Of a stretch of DNA of 36,157 bases, positions 26,129 to 34,718 are shown piece by piece. The notes under the pieces are model-generated. The model had not been told where the DNA came from, ran no database searches, and worked only from the letters and a program-made list of their open reading frames with translations. The number at the start of each line of letters is the position of its first letter. Position 1 is the first letter of the stretch. Both the position numbers and the translations under genes were made by a program. Origin of the DNA: Flavobacteriales bacterium UBA7430 (GTDB taxonomy: Bacteria; Bacteroidota; Bacteroidia; Flavobacteriales; UBA7430); assembly GCA_002478765.1 (NCBI GenBank), contig DLQO01000011.1, positions 13,639-49,795 of the forward strand, written 5' to 3'.

Positions 26129-26647
26129 CTAGAACTCTATAGGGAACTCGCTTGTGATTTGCTTCACCCAAGCGGCCACTCGATCGTCGGTTTGATCAAA
26201 CTGATTGTCCTCATCGATGGCCAAACCTAAAAACGTTCCCTTCTCCAATTCGGCCTTAGATTCCGTGTGCTCGTAACCTTCCGTGGACCATTTTCCAACA
26301 ATGGTGCCTCCATTTTTTAAGACGACCGCTCCGATAATACCAACTCCATCGATGAAATAATCACAATAAACATATTGATCTCCTAAACCAAAAAGAGCCA
26401 CTTTTTTTCCGGTGAAATCCACCTCCTTAAAGGCTTCAAAAAAGGTGTCCCAGTCACTCTGAAGTTGCCCGTCGTGCCAAGTTGACAAGCCAAGAATGAT
26501 TTGGTCGTACTGCGCAAAATCTTCCACCCTAGCGTCGTACATGTCTATCAAATAGACTTGCTCTTTGCTAATTTTATTTCGGATTTTAAGTGCTATTTCC
26601 TCGGTATTTCCGGTGTCTGACCCGTAGAACAACCCTATTTTCTTCAT
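26129..26647 (-). CDS. fldA: Long-chain flavodoxin
   Basis: FMN-binding electron carrier that can replace ferredoxin, typically under low iron. The 172-residue protein from MKKIGLFYGSDTGNTEEIA has the FMN phosphate loop GSDTGNTE, the STWHDGQLQSDW loop and the long-chain insertion GLGDQYVYCDYFIDGVG. The start is set by the TACCTTTG box at 26665-26672. It may serve as electron donor for the ferredoxin-type sulfite reductase or partner KorAB, but nothing in the sequence ties it to them. Confidence 0.94.
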   Translation of the reverse strand: MKKIGLFYGSDTGNTEEIALKIRNKISKEQVYLIDMYDARVEDFAQYDQIILGLSTWHDGQLQSDWDTFFEAFKEVDFTGKKVALFGLGDQYVYCDYFIDGVGIIGAVVLKNGGTIVGKWSTEGYEHTESKAELEKGTFLGLAIDEDNQFDQTDDRVAAWVKQITSEFPIEF

Positions 26648-26664
26648 GCGAACTATATTTGTTG

Positions 26665-26672
26665 CAAAGGTA
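26665..26672 (-). promoter_or_regulatory. -7 box of fldA
   Basis: TACCTTTG on the minus strand, 17 bases before the ATG at 26647. Confidence 0.55.
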
Positions 26673-26756
26673 AGCATTCTTACAAATCAACGTATAAAAA
26701 CAAGTCGAAATGAGCGACTAAGCTAAGACTGTAGGCGTAAATAAATTCCGGCGTAA

Positions 26757-26790
26757 TTGACATGCTAATCCTATTTGTTTTGTAATTTTG
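26757..26790 (+). promoter_or_regulatory. Promoter of the bacilliredoxin gene
   Basis: TTG (26757-26759), 23 bases, TAATTTTG (26783-26790) on the plus strand, 29 bases before the ATG; fits the Bacteroidetes -33/-7 pattern with a slightly long spacer. Confidence 0.55.
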
Positions 26791-26819
26791 CAGGGTATAG
26801 AAGATAAAAAAGAAAAAAT

Positions 26820-27236
26820 ATGTATCCAGAACACATGGTGGCGCCAATGCGTCAAGATTTAGCTCAAGAAGGTTTTACCGAATTACGAAGCGCTGAGGAT
26901 GTTGAAAAGCTCTTAGGTTCTGAGGCGGGAACGGTACTCGTTGTTGTCAACTCCGTATGTGGATGTGCTGCTGGTAATGCACGTCCTGGAGCAAAAGCTG
27001 CCGTAAAAAATACAAATAAGCCGGATCACATCACCACTGTTTTTGCTGGGGTTGATAAAGATGCTGTTGCGAAAGCTCGTGAATTTATGATTCCTTTCCC
27101 TCCTTCATCTCCATGTATTGCCTTGTTTAAAGGTGGTGAAGTGGTGCACATGTTGGAAAGACATCACATCGAAGGCCGTGGAGCGGATGCAATCGCTGCC
27201 AACCTAATGGCGGCTTTTGATGAGTTTTGCTCGTAA
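26820..27236 (+). CDS. brxB: Bacilliredoxin (BrxA/BrxB, formerly DUF1094)
   Basis: A 138-residue thioredoxin-fold protein that removes bacillithiol from S-bacillithiolated proteins. The hallmark CGC active site is in [14 protein letters not shown]. It begins [19 protein letters not shown] and ends with the [20 protein letters not shown] strand region typical of YphP/YqiW. Its presence implies that the organism makes bacillithiol, which consumes cysteine. It is a single-gene unit with its own promoter and terminator. Confidence 0.93.
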   Translation: MYPEHMVAPMRQDLAQEGFTELRSAEDVEKLLGSEAGTVLVVVNSVCGCAAGNARPGAKAAVKNTNKPDHITTVFAGVDKDAVAKAREFMIPFPPSSPCIALFKGGEVVHMLERHHIEGRGADAIAANLMAAFDEFCS

Positions 27237-27255
27237 AGACCAAACCTATAAATGT

Positions 27256-27289
27256 AAAAAATCCCCTCGAAATTCGAGGGGATTTTTTT
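27256..27289 (+). terminator. Bidirectional terminator between brxB and nrdA
   Basis: AATCCCCTCG and CGAGGGGATT form a 10-bp stem with T-runs on the 3' side of both strands, so it can end brxB transcription on the plus strand and nrdA on the minus strand. A run of nine G lies just beyond, at 27311-27319. Confidence 0.88.
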
Positions 27290-27326
27290 GTTCTAGCTGT
27301 ATTGTATTCTGGGGGGGGGCTAGATA

Positions 27327-29711
27327 TTAAGATCCACAAGACACACAATCATCTGGATTGTCAATGGAACATGCCAATTGCTCTTCCGGGGTAAACTCTT
27401 GTACCTCTTCAGCGGCAACAACCGGCTCCATTTGTGCTTTGGATTGCTTTTGTACGGTAAATTTAATCGCATCAACCGCAGACTTTGTTCTCAGGTAATA
27501 CATTCCTGTTTTTAGTCCTTGTTTCCATGCATAAAAATGCATAGACGTTAACTTTCCTAGGTTTGCATTTTCTACAAATAAGTTTAGCGATTGAGACTGG
27601 TCAATGAACATACCACGCTCTCCAGCCATGTCGATGATGTCGCGCATGCTCAATTCCCAAACCGTTTTGTAGAGGTCTTTGATGTTTTGCGGAATGATTT
27701 CAATGTCTTGAATGGATCCGTTGGTGCGAAGGATTTCGTTTTTCAAATCATCGTTCCACAATCCTAACTTCACCAAATCTTTCAACAGGTGCTTGTTCAC
27801 AATGATGAACTCTCCTGAAAGAACACGTCGTGTGTAAATGTTGGATGTGTAAGGCTCAAAGCACTCGTTATTTCCTAGAATCTGAGACGTAGATGCGGTA
27901 GGCATTGGTGCTAACAGCAAGGAGTTTCGGACACCACTTTCTTTGATCTCTTCACGAAGTTCATCCCAATCCCAACGACCTGAAAGCTCTTTTGCCTCAA
28001 CACCCCATAGGTCAAATTGAAACTGACCTTGAGAAATCGGTGACCCTTCAAAGGTTTCGTAGGCTCCATCAATCTTTGCTAAATCTTTAGATGCTTTTAA
28101 AGAAGCAAAATAAATCGTCTCAAAAATATCTTTGTTGAGTTGCTTTGCCTCTGGAGAAGTAAATGGCAAACGCAATAGAATGAAGGCGTCAGCCAAACCT
28201 TGTACACCCAACCCTACAGGGCGATGGCGCATGTTGGAATTTCGCGCTTCAGGTACCGGATAATAATTGCGGTCAATCACGACATTCAAATTCTTCGTTA
28301 CCTTGTAAGTAACATCGTACAATTTATCGTGATCAAATTTTCCGTTTTCCACAAACATTGGCAAAGCAATGGATGCTAAATTACAAACGGCAACCTCATC
28401 CGGCGCTGTGTATTCTATGATCTCGGTACATAAATTCGATGAGCGAATGGTTCCGAGGTTCTTTTGATTCGATTTTTCATTACAAGCATCCTTATACAAC
28501 ATATAAGGCGTACCGGTTTCAATTTGAGACTCTACTATTTTCTCCCAAAGTTCACGGGCTTTAATGGTCTTTCGACCTTTTCCTTCCGCTTCGTACTTTT
28601 CGTAAAGCGCTCTAAATTTATCGCCGTAAGTATCGGCCAAGCCAGGGCATTCGTTCGGACACATTAGCGTCCACTCTCCATTGGCTTCTACGCGCTCCAT
28701 GAACAAATCTGGCGTCCACATGGCATAAAATAAATCACGCGCACGCATTTCTTCTTTTCCGTGGTTTTTTCTCAGGTCTAAGAAATCAAATACATCTGCA
28801 TGCCACGGCTCTAGGTAGATCGCAAAAGATCCTTTTCTTCTCCCCCCTCCTTGATCCACGTAACGAGCGGTGTCGTTAAATACGCGTAGCATGGGAACAA
28901 TTCCGTTAGACGTTCCATTCGTTCCACGAATGTAAGAGCCTTTGGCGCGAATGTTATGAATGCTCAAACCAATTCCACCGGCAGACTGCGATATTTTAGA
29001 ACACTGCTTTAGCGTGTCATAAATCCCATCGATGCTATCGTCTTTCATGGTTAACAAGAAACACGAAGACATTTGTGGTTTCGGTGTACCGGCATTAAAT
29101 AAGGTGGGTGTTGCGTGCGTAAAGTATTTCTTCGACATCATCTCGTACGTCTCGATGGCCGCATCAATATCGTCTTTGTGAATCCCTATAGAGACCCGCA
29201 TCAACATGTGCTGAGGTCGTTCTGCAATCTGCCCATCCAGTCGCAATAAATACGAACGCTCTAAGGTTTTAAACCCAAAATAATCATATCCGAAATCCCG
29301 GTCGTATATGATGGTAGAGTCCAATACTTCTTTGTGCTCTTGAATGATTTCGTATACATCATCGGCCAAAAGAGGTGCCTGTTGACTTGTAATTGGATTA
29401 ACGTATTCGTAGAGGTCCGTCATGGTTTCCGAAAACGACTTCTTTGTTTTCTTGTGTAAGTTTGACACGGCAATACGAGCGGCCAACTGTGCATAATCTG
29501 GATGCTTAACCGTTAGCGAAGCGGATACTTCTGCAGCCAAATTATCCAATTCAAAGGTTGTTACATTTTCGTAGATACCTTCAATCACCTTCATGGCCAC
29601 TGTAGTAGGATCCACCAAAGCATCTAAACCGTAGCAGAGTTTTTGAATTCTCGCGGTAATTTTGTCAAACTTTACAGCCTCTTGACGGCCGTCTCTTTTT
29701 AATACGAACAT
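27327..29711 (-). CDS. nrdA: Class Ia ribonucleoside-diphosphate reductase, large subunit
   Basis: Reduces ribonucleotides to deoxyribonucleotides with the NrdB radical. The 794-residue protein has an N-terminal ATP-cone (about 1-90, [13 protein letters not shown]). The active-site set follows: MSSCFLL, SNLCTEI with the Asn-Cys-Glu triad, and AVCNLAS. The catalytic tyrosine strand is in the C-terminal half. The extreme C-terminus CVSCGS is the shuttle cysteine pair reduced by thioredoxin or glutaredoxin. It lies 22 bases after nrdB, and the complete ATP cone implies dATP inhibition. Confidence 0.97.
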   Translation of the reverse strand: MFVLKRDGRQEAVKFDKITARIQKLCYGLDALVDPTTVAMKVIEGIYENVTTFELDNLAAEVSASLTVKHPDYAQLAARIAVSNLHKKTKKSFSETMTDLYEYVNPITSQQAPLLADDVYEIIQEHKEVLDSTIIYDRDFGYDYFGFKTLERSYLLRLDGQIAERPQHMLMRVSIGIHKDDIDAAIETYEMMSKKYFTHATPTLFNAGTPKPQMSSCFLLTMKDDSIDGIYDTLKQCSKISQSAGGIGLSIHNIRAKGSYIRGTNGTSNGIVPMLRVFNDTARYVDQGGGRRKGSFAIYLEPWHADVFDFLDLRKNHGKEEMRARDLFYAMWTPDLFMERVEANGEWTLMCPNECPGLADTYGDKFRALYEKYEAEGKGRKTIKARELWEKIVESQIETGTPYMLYKDACNEKSNQKNLGTIRSSNLCTEIIEYTAPDEVAVCNLASIALPMFVENGKFDHDKLYDVTYKVTKNLNVVIDRNYYPVPEARNSNMRHRPVGLGVQGLADAFILLRLPFTSPEAKQLNKDIFETIYFASLKASKDLAKIDGAYETFEGSPISQGQFQFDLWGVEAKELSGRWDWDELREEIKESGVRNSLLLAPMPTASTSQILGNNECFEPYTSNIYTRRVLSGEFIIVNKHLLKDLVKLGLWNDDLKNEILRTNGSIQDIEIIPQNIKDLYKTVWELSMRDIIDMAGERGMFIDQSQSLNLFVENANLGKLTSMHFYAWKQGLKTGMYYLRTKSAVDAIKFTVQKQSKAQMEPVVAAEEVQEFTPEEQLACSIDNPDDCVSCGS

Positions 29712-29733
29712 AGGGATAGGGAGTTAGTGGGAT

Positions 29734-30708
29734 TTAAAAATCAGCGTCAAAGGTGAATCCAGCGTCTTCTTCTTTTCCTAAGACACCTGCTTTTTGGTAT
29801 TCCGATACGCGCTTCTCAAAGAAATTGGTTTTTCCTTGAAGCGAAATCATGTCCATAAAGTCGAATGGATTTTCAACATTGTACACCTTATCACATCGCA
29901 ATTCAACCAACAAGCGGTCGGTTACGAACTCTAAATACTGCGTCATCAAGTCAGAATTCATTCCAATCAATCGAACCGGCAATGCTTCGATGATGAACTC
30001 TCGTTCAATATCTAAAGCTTCAGTAATGATTTGGGTAATTCGTTCTTTTGATACTTTATTTATGATGTGATCGTTGTGAAGCATGCAGGCAAAGTCGCAA
30101 TGCAGACCCTCGTCACGAGAAATCAACTCGTTCGAAAAAGTTAGCCCTGGCAAAAGACCTCTCTTCTTCATCCAGAAGATGGAGCAGAATGAGCCTGAGA
30201 AGAAAATTCCTTCTACAGCAGCAAAAGCAATCAATCGTTCGGCAAAGCTTGGCGATTCAATCCATTTTAAAGCCCAGTCGGCTTTTTTCTTGATGGCGTC
30301 AAAGTTTTCGATGGCATTGAAAAGCTTGACGGCCTCTGCTTTGTCTTTAATGTAAGTGTCAATCAATAAGGAGTAGGTTTCCGAATGAATGTTCTCCATC
30401 ATGATTTGGAAGCCATAGAAAAACTTTGCCTCCGTGTATTGGACTTCTGAAAGGAAGTTCTCCGCAAGGTTTTCATTGACAATTCCGTCTGAAGCCGCAA
30501 AAAAGGCAAGAACGTGTTTGATGAAGTGTCTTTCGTCGTCGTTCAACTTGGTTTCCCAGTCGATCGTATCTTGACTCAAGTCAATTTCTTCCGCCGTCCA
30601 AATGCTGGCTTCTTCTTCTTTGTAAAATTTCCAGATGTCATCGTGGACAATCGGAAAAAGGACAAATCGGTTTTCATTTTCTTCTAAAATCGGTTCAACA
30701 GCTGCCAT
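29734..30708 (-). CDS. nrdB: Class Ia ribonucleoside-diphosphate reductase, small subunit
   Basis: Di-iron/tyrosyl-radical subunit. The 324-residue protein carries iron ligands Asp74, Glu105 and His108, and radical Tyr112 in [11 protein letters not shown]. The second set is in [11 protein letters not shown] and [11 protein letters not shown], so it is the standard Tyr-radical form rather than a Mn/Fe Phe type. The C-terminal tail FTFDADF is the peptide that docks to NrdA. It is transcribed before nrdA; its leader contains an odd hairpin at 30778-30803. I looked for a NrdR-box pair upstream and did not see a convincing one. Confidence 0.97.
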   Translation of the reverse strand: MAAVEPILEENENRFVLFPIVHDDIWKFYKEEEASIWTAEEIDLSQDTIDWETKLNDDERHFIKHVLAFFAASDGIVNENLAENFLSEVQYTEAKFFYGFQIMMENIHSETYSLLIDTYIKDKAEAVKLFNAIENFDAIKKKADWALKWIESPSFAERLIAFAAVEGIFFSGSFCSIFWMKKRGLLPGLTFSNELISRDEGLHCDFACMLHNDHIINKVSKERITQIITEALDIEREFIIEALPVRLIGMNSDLMTQYLEFVTDRLLVELRCDKVYNVENPFDFMDMISLQGKTNFFEKRVSEYQKAGVLGKEEDAGFTFDADF

Positions 30709-30777
30709 AACACATTGTATATTTTTGAACTAAAAGGTTCAATTGGTTTAAAAATCAACACTTGAGAATCAAGGAAT

Positions 30778-30803
30778 AAAAAAGCCCAATTGGGATTTGA
30801 GCT
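30778..30803 (-). terminator. Hairpin with T-run in the nrdB leader
   Basis: On the minus strand AGCTCAA pairs with TTGGGCT (one G-U) around a seven-base loop, followed by six T. It could end transcription of the DUF3109 gene 200 bases upstream, or act on nrdB transcripts. A promoter-like TTG with AATCTTTG lies immediately before it, and an inverted repeat (AATAGC with GCTATT, 30837-30860) before that. The rest of the 30709-31001 gap is AT-rich, with nothing I can name. Confidence 0.5.
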
Positions 30804-31001
30804 AGTACAAAGATTTTAATAAATATTATCGCATCCAATAGCGGAATTAAAATTGCTATTTGAAGTTTTCAACAAATCGTTAATATCCGCTCCAAAGTGC
30901 CCATTTACAAAGAGTTGCGAATTTCTAATTGGTGTTAAAAACAAAATAAAATTTAAAAAATGCATGCATATAAAAAGTTCAATTAACGGCTAAAATCAGC
31001 C

Positions 31002-31571
31002 CTACTTTTGGTGCTTTTCCGCAGCAAATTCAAGGGCTTTGTACCAATCCACTCCGTACTTTTTTTGAAGGGGCTCTTTTAAGAACTTATACACCGGAAC
31101 TTTCAATTTTTGACCGCATTCACATGCAGGTTCGCAAATATTCCACTTGTGGTAATTGACCGCCTCAAATTCCGGATAACTTTGCACGCGAACGGGGTAC
31201 AATTCGCAAGAAATGGGTTTCTTAAACTCAATTTTCCCAGCTCGATAAGCGGCTTCGATGGCGCATTTTGCCGTTTTGTTTTCGTCGAAAAAGACGTAGA
31301 CGCATTCTTTTCCGCGTACCAAGGGAGTCTCTTTTTCTCCATCTTCGCCAAACACCCACTTCCCTTGTTCTTCCACACCCTTTATACCCTGCTCAACCAT
31401 GAAGGGCTTCACCTCTTCATAGATGCTTTCAAGCACCTCTACTTCGCGGTCTTCCACAGGCGCACCACCGGTTCCCTCCACACAACAAGCCCCTTTGCAA
31501 GCGCTTAAATCGCAGACAAACTCTTGATCTAAGAGGTCTTCAGAGATTAGGGTGTTTTTTATAGATATCAC
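31002..31571 (-). CDS. DUF3109 family Cys-rich protein
   Basis: A 189-residue cytoplasmic protein with a conserved cysteine set: VCDLSACKGACCVEG near residue 19, a single Cys in RGKECVYVF, one in TAKCAIEAAY, PISCELYPVRV, and ICEPACECGQKLKVP. This resembles YkgJ-like zinc/iron-chelating proteins; the function of DUF3109 is unknown. The start is GTG (31569-31571), because the -7 box TATCTTTG (31576-31583) ends four bases before it and no ATG fits; the transcript would be nearly leaderless. It is not obviously in an operon. Confidence 0.88.
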   Translation of the reverse strand: MISIKNTLISEDLLDQEFVCDLSACKGACCVEGTGGAPVEDREVEVLESIYEEVKPFMVEQGIKGVEEQGKWVFGEDGEKETPLVRGKECVYVFFDENKTAKCAIEAAYRAGKIEFKKPISCELYPVRVQSYPEFEAVNYHKWNICEPACECGQKLKVPVYKFLKEPLQKKYGVDWYKALEFAAEKHQK

Positions 31572-31575
31572 CCTA

Positions 31576-31583
31576 CAAAGATA
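31576..31583 (-). promoter_or_regulatory. -7 box of the DUF3109 gene
   Basis: TATCTTTG on the minus strand, four bases before the GTG start. Confidence 0.55.
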
Positions 31584-31596
31584 CGACTTTAAAGGG

Positions 31597-31627
31597 CAAA
31601 AAAGCCACCTCTAGAGGTGGCTTTTTC
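31597..31627 (-). terminator. Terminator after the photolyase operon and its trailing fragment
   Basis: AAAGCCACCT and AGGTGGCTTT form a perfect palindromic stem around CTAG, with T-runs on both sides. On the minus strand it follows the orphan fragment by 19 bases. Confidence 0.88.
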
Positions 31628-31645
31628 ATTCATGAAAGTTTAAAA

Positions 31646-31846
31646 TTATTCTGAAACTATGCTAGGACAGAAATAGAATCCATCTACTTGTTCTTTCATC
31701 TTAATTTGATACCCCTCCATGTATTTTAAATCGCCTAAAGCATTAAATTCATAGGAAGGTAAGTAAGACAAACCCCACTCATCTTTAACGATTTCTAGAT
31801 TATGGTTGTCTAGGTTAGCAATGTTTGGTTCATTAGAGTCCTCTAT
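31646..31846 (-). pseudogene. Orphan 3' fragment of a secreted repeat-protein paralogue
   Basis: Immediately after the TAA of the photolyase gene, the same frame stays open for 66 codons and ends at TAA 31646-31648. The middle and end read LEIVKDEWGLSYLPSYEF, LKYMEGYQIKMKE and VDGFYFCPSIVSE. These match residues 105-152 of the secreted DUF1566 protein at 34.7-36.0 kb (IEVFKDESGLAYLPEFNF, LKYSEGYKIKLKE, LEGFMFCAPIG). There is no start codon or signal peptide. This is a truncated paralogue tail left by rearrangement, apparently cut where the photolyase gene now ends. Confidence 0.7.
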
Positions 31847-33325
31847 TTAAATAAGTTTCCCTTTAATAAATGCCTCGGCATTGCGGATGTGGGTTTGCTT
31901 TTTTTCCTCCGACATGCGATTCAGTGAATGCGCCAACATGGAGGTTCGAGGATTCGACTTAAAAAAGTCTTGATGCTTCATCACGAAGCTCCAAAAAAGT
32001 CCGTCCCAAGTGCCTTCCCAATCTCCTTTGCTGTAATTGCTCATCTTACGTAGGTAGTTGGAGCCGCCGATATACGGCTTGGTCGCAAAAGTACCTCCGT
32101 CGGCAAACAGACACATCCCATATACATTGGGCACCATCACCCAATCGTAGGCGTCAATAAAAAGCTCCATGAACCATCGGTGTACCTCGTCGGGGTCGAA
32201 CTCACACAGCAGCATGAAGTTCCCCAGCACCATGAGTCGTTCAATGTGATGACAATAACCCGTTTCAAGGATTCTCTTAATGGTACTATCTATGGGCTCA
32301 ATGCCTGTGGTCCCGTCGTAAAAGCTGGCCGGTATTTTACGTTTAAAACCCCAAAAGTTTCGCGTTCGGGAGTACCTTCCCTTACAAACGTACATCCCCC
32401 GAATGAACTCTCGCCATCCGATGATCTGGCGGACAAAGCCTTCGGTAGAATTGATGGGAATCCCTTCCTCTTTTGCAAAAGACAAGGTCTGGTCAACGAT
32501 ATCTTTTGGGAGAATAAGCCCGGCATTCATAAGTGGAGACAGCAAACTGTGGTTAAGTATAGAAGCCTCTTTGACCAAGGCATCTTCATAAATGCCAAAA
32601 TCGTAAAACCGATAGGTTAAAAACTGCTCCAGCCACGACTCAGACTCTTCGTGCGTTATCGGGTACATCCGGTCTTCGGAGAGATTTCCGGGGTAGGCTG
32701 AAAAGTCCGCTTCTACGTAAGTTACTGCCTCATCCCAAAACCGATTTTTATCGGGGAAATACACCGCCGGCGGCGTTTTGTCTTTGGGGTATTTTTTGCG
32801 GTTGTCCGCATCGTAAGTCCACTTTCCTCCTTCAGGTTTTCCCTCAGCATCCAGCAATATGTCGAATCTTTTGCGTTGCTGCTTATAGAATGTGGTTTGG
32901 AAGAACGATTTCTTATCCGCTCGGAAAAAGGGCTGTAAGTCTTTCTTGCTGTTTAAAAACTGTGGGCTGTCGTGCATCGTTAACTGAATGGCTTTTGCCG
33001 TTTCACGCAAGCGCTGCTCCAACCAATCGTCTACAGGATCTATGAAGTGGATGTGAGTCATCTTCTTATCGGCGATTTCCTTATGGAACTCTCGAATGTC
33101 CGAAAGTACATCGGACGAGTCTATGTAACGCACGGTCTTGTTCAAACCCTCCAAATGGGCTTGGTAGGCCTTCATGGAAGCTCGGTGAAAGGCGATTTTC
33201 TGTTTGTGAAAGGCGTAGTGTTTAAAAAAGAGGTGCTCCTCAACCAGGTAAATGTCATCATCGTTCTCTAAAAGTGGGCTCGACTTAAAGAGCTGATGCG
33301 GAAAAATAAGATTAATCGCTTTCAT
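31847..33325 (-). CDS. DPRP-type photolyase/cryptochrome (PhrB-like), Fe-S cysteines missing
   Basis: A 492-residue flavoprotein of the deoxyribodipyrimidine-photolyase-related family, which includes bacterial (6-4) photolyases. The N-terminal alpha/beta domain begins [18 protein letters not shown]; the helical FAD domain has [44 protein letters not shown] and [19 protein letters not shown]. In Fe-S members a YCxxC follows this point with a third Cys before PFN; here the segment reads [16 protein letters not shown] with no Cys. The remaining cysteines (314, 358, 374, 405) are not in that pattern. The start overlaps the DUF2256 gene by 14 bases. Confidence 0.88.
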   Translation of the reverse strand: MKAINLIFPHQLFKSSPLLENDDDIYLVEEHLFFKHYAFHKQKIAFHRASMKAYQAHLEGLNKTVRYIDSSDVLSDIREFHKEIADKKMTHIHFIDPVDDWLEQRLRETAKAIQLTMHDSPQFLNSKKDLQPFFRADKKSFFQTTFYKQQRKRFDILLDAEGKPEGGKWTYDADNRKKYPKDKTPPAVYFPDKNRFWDEAVTYVEADFSAYPGNLSEDRMYPITHEESESWLEQFLTYRFYDFGIYEDALVKEASILNHSLLSPLMNAGLILPKDIVDQTLSFAKEEGIPINSTEGFVRQIIGWREFIRGMYVCKGRYSRTRNFWGFKRKIPASFYDGTTGIEPIDSTIKRILETGYCHHIERLMVLGNFMLLCEFDPDEVHRWFMELFIDAYDWVMVPNVYGMCLFADGGTFATKPYIGGSNYLRKMSNYSKGDWEGTWDGLFWSFVMKHQDFFKSNPRTSMLAHSLNRMSEEKKQTHIRNAEAFIKGKLI

Positions 33326-33455
33326 GTTTTTTATTTCGTTTGCATCGTTCGCTGCAATATTTCACCTGTTCCCAGTCTCTTTTCCACTTCTTTCGCCAAG
33401 CATAAGGCTTGCCGCATGTCAAACAGATTTTTGTGGGAAGGTGTGTCTTTTTCAC
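33312..33455 (-). CDS. DUF2256 small zinc-ribbon-like protein
   Basis: A 47-residue, very basic protein: [19 protein letters not shown], then [20 protein letters not shown]. Four cysteines (CLTC and CSERC) look like a treble-clef or zinc-ribbon site. DUF2256 genes are known neighbours of photolyase/cryptochrome genes. The GTG start overlaps the TGA stop of the upstream photolyase as GTGA, and its end runs 14 bases into the next gene, so all three are translationally coupled. Function is unknown; a role with DNA or with the photolyases is inference from context. Confidence 0.85.
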   Translation of the reverse strand: MKKTHLPTKICLTCGKPYAWRKKWKRDWEQVKYCSERCKRNKKHESD

Positions 33456-34594
33456 TTTCGCAGTTCTCTTTTACATTTTTTCCAAAAGCCAAAGAAGGAT
33501 GGAAAATAACCTTGGACGCTACTCATCCATTCTCGCGGTTCTTCCGTTCCCTGATAATGTGCGTTCAGGGGATGCTCTTTGTACACGATGTTTTCGGCCG
33601 CCACCTGCTGCAACAGTTCTTCATATTCTCCGACGAACACCTTGATGTTGGAAATATTTTTTGATAAGTCAATGGCAAAGTCCAAACTTCGTTGACTCAC
33701 CGGATGCTTCTGAAAAACGGAGGGCTCCAACAGGAAAATTCGTTGTACATCTTCGTCTTTGTGCCAAAGGGGGTCCAGGTTGTAGTAGTTGTACACCAGT
33801 GTCTTTTTGGTTGCATCGAGGTTTGGTGGGTTTGTATTTGGCAGACTGCACCCTACAGCACCTGTGGTCGTTTCCAAGAGGACTTCCGGAATCTCCAATT
33901 CTTCGAAGGCCTCGTAGCCGAGGTCTAAAAAGGTATTCTTTTGAGCGCACTTAAAGTACTTGTTGATGTTGTCTTGATTGGCGTAATATTTTTTGTTGGA
34001 AAAGGCACCTGCTACCCACTGCCAGCTCAGCTGATTGCTGGCCAAGTCGCCATCTAAAAGATGGGCATACATCCACCGCGCAGGAGTGAGCCAATGGCAC
34101 TTTGCAACATTGCAACAAATGGAAGCCACATACATGCGCATGTGGTTGTGCATGTAGCCGGTTTCGTAGAGCTTTCTGATGGCTGCATCGACCGCTTCAA
34201 TGCCTGTGGATGCATCAACCACGGCTCGAGGCATTTCCTCGTTACTCACCCTTTCTTGGGGGCGTTTGAGGTCGCTGTGAATGCCCTCTCTCTTAGCCAA
34301 CCACACCTGCTGCCAATAATCTCTCCAAGCCAGTTCTTGGGTAAACTTTTCCGCCTGATACCAGCTCAGACCGAGTGATTTCACATGGCTATACACCTGA
34401 TGTGTGGACAAAAAGCCTCTTGAAATGTAGGGACTTAGTCTGGAAACGGCACCATCCGAAAAGTTTCGGCTTTGGGCGTACTTGACAGGGTTTATCTGCG
34501 CCAAGAGAGTCGTAACGTCCTCATGTGCTGTTGGGAAACGACACCCTTTAAACTCTTCAAAACGCTCGTTTCGATCTGCTTTATTGTCAGTCAT
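33452..34594 (-). CDS. Photolyase/cryptochrome with FAD domain first and an alpha/beta-like domain last
   Basis: Flavoprotein of 380 residues, probably a light-driven DNA-repair enzyme or photoreceptor. Residues about 15-235 are the FAD-binding photolyase domain ([72 protein letters not shown]). The usual N-terminal antenna domain is absent. Residues about 265-380 instead show a strand-helix pattern ([45 protein letters not shown]) like the N-terminal domain of DPRP photolyases. Similar proteins occur in other Flavobacteria. First gene of the three-gene operon; -7 box TAACTTTG at 34599-34606. Confidence 0.87.
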   Translation of the reverse strand: MTDNKADRNERFEEFKGCRFPTAHEDVTTLLAQINPVKYAQSRNFSDGAVSRLSPYISRGFLSTHQVYSHVKSLGLSWYQAEKFTQELAWRDYWQQVWLAKREGIHSDLKRPQERVSNEEMPRAVVDASTGIEAVDAAIRKLYETGYMHNHMRMYVASICCNVAKCHWLTPARWMYAHLLDGDLASNQLSWQWVAGAFSNKKYYANQDNINKYFKCAQKNTFLDLGYEAFEELEIPEVLLETTTGAVGCSLPNTNPPNLDATKKTLVYNYYNLDPLWHKDEDVQRIFLLEPSVFQKHPVSQRSLDFAIDLSKNISNIKVFVGEYEELLQQVAAENIVYKEHPLNAHYQGTEEPREWMSSVQGYFPSFFGFWKKCKRELRK

Positions 34595-34598
34595 TTCT

Positions 34599-34606
34599 CA
34601 AAGTTA
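34599..34606 (-). promoter_or_regulatory. -7 box of the photolyase operon
   Basis: TAACTTTG on the minus strand, four bases before the ATG at 34594; fits TAnnTTTG, with no good -33 element seen. Confidence 0.5.
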
Positions 34607-34633
34607 CGGATAATTCACCAATGGTGTGTGCGT

Positions 34634-34665
34634 AAAAAAACCACTCTAATAGGAGTGGTTTTTCT
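34634..34665 (-). terminator. Terminator after the secreted DUF1566 protein gene
   Basis: AAAACCACTCC and GAGTGGTTTT (minus strand) form a hairpin with T-runs on both strands, 54 bases past the stop of the secreted-protein gene. Confidence 0.8.
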
Positions 34666-34718
34666 TTTTCAAATTCGTCCGCTTCGCTATGTTCGCTCGC
34701 AGGTAAAGGGATATAGTT

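Noticed and set aside
27311..27319. Run of nine G between the bidirectional terminator and the nrdA stop
   Set aside because: Non-coding and isolated; may be a slippage or sequencing-error site, but nothing nearby suggests a function.
30709..31001. NrdR boxes upstream of nrdB
   Set aside because: No pair of sites resembling the NrdR consensus at a sensible spacing was seen.
31110..31508. 132-codon plus-strand ORF antisense to the DUF3109 gene
   Set aside because: A mirror of a conserved Cys-rich coding region, with no promoter or motif of its own.
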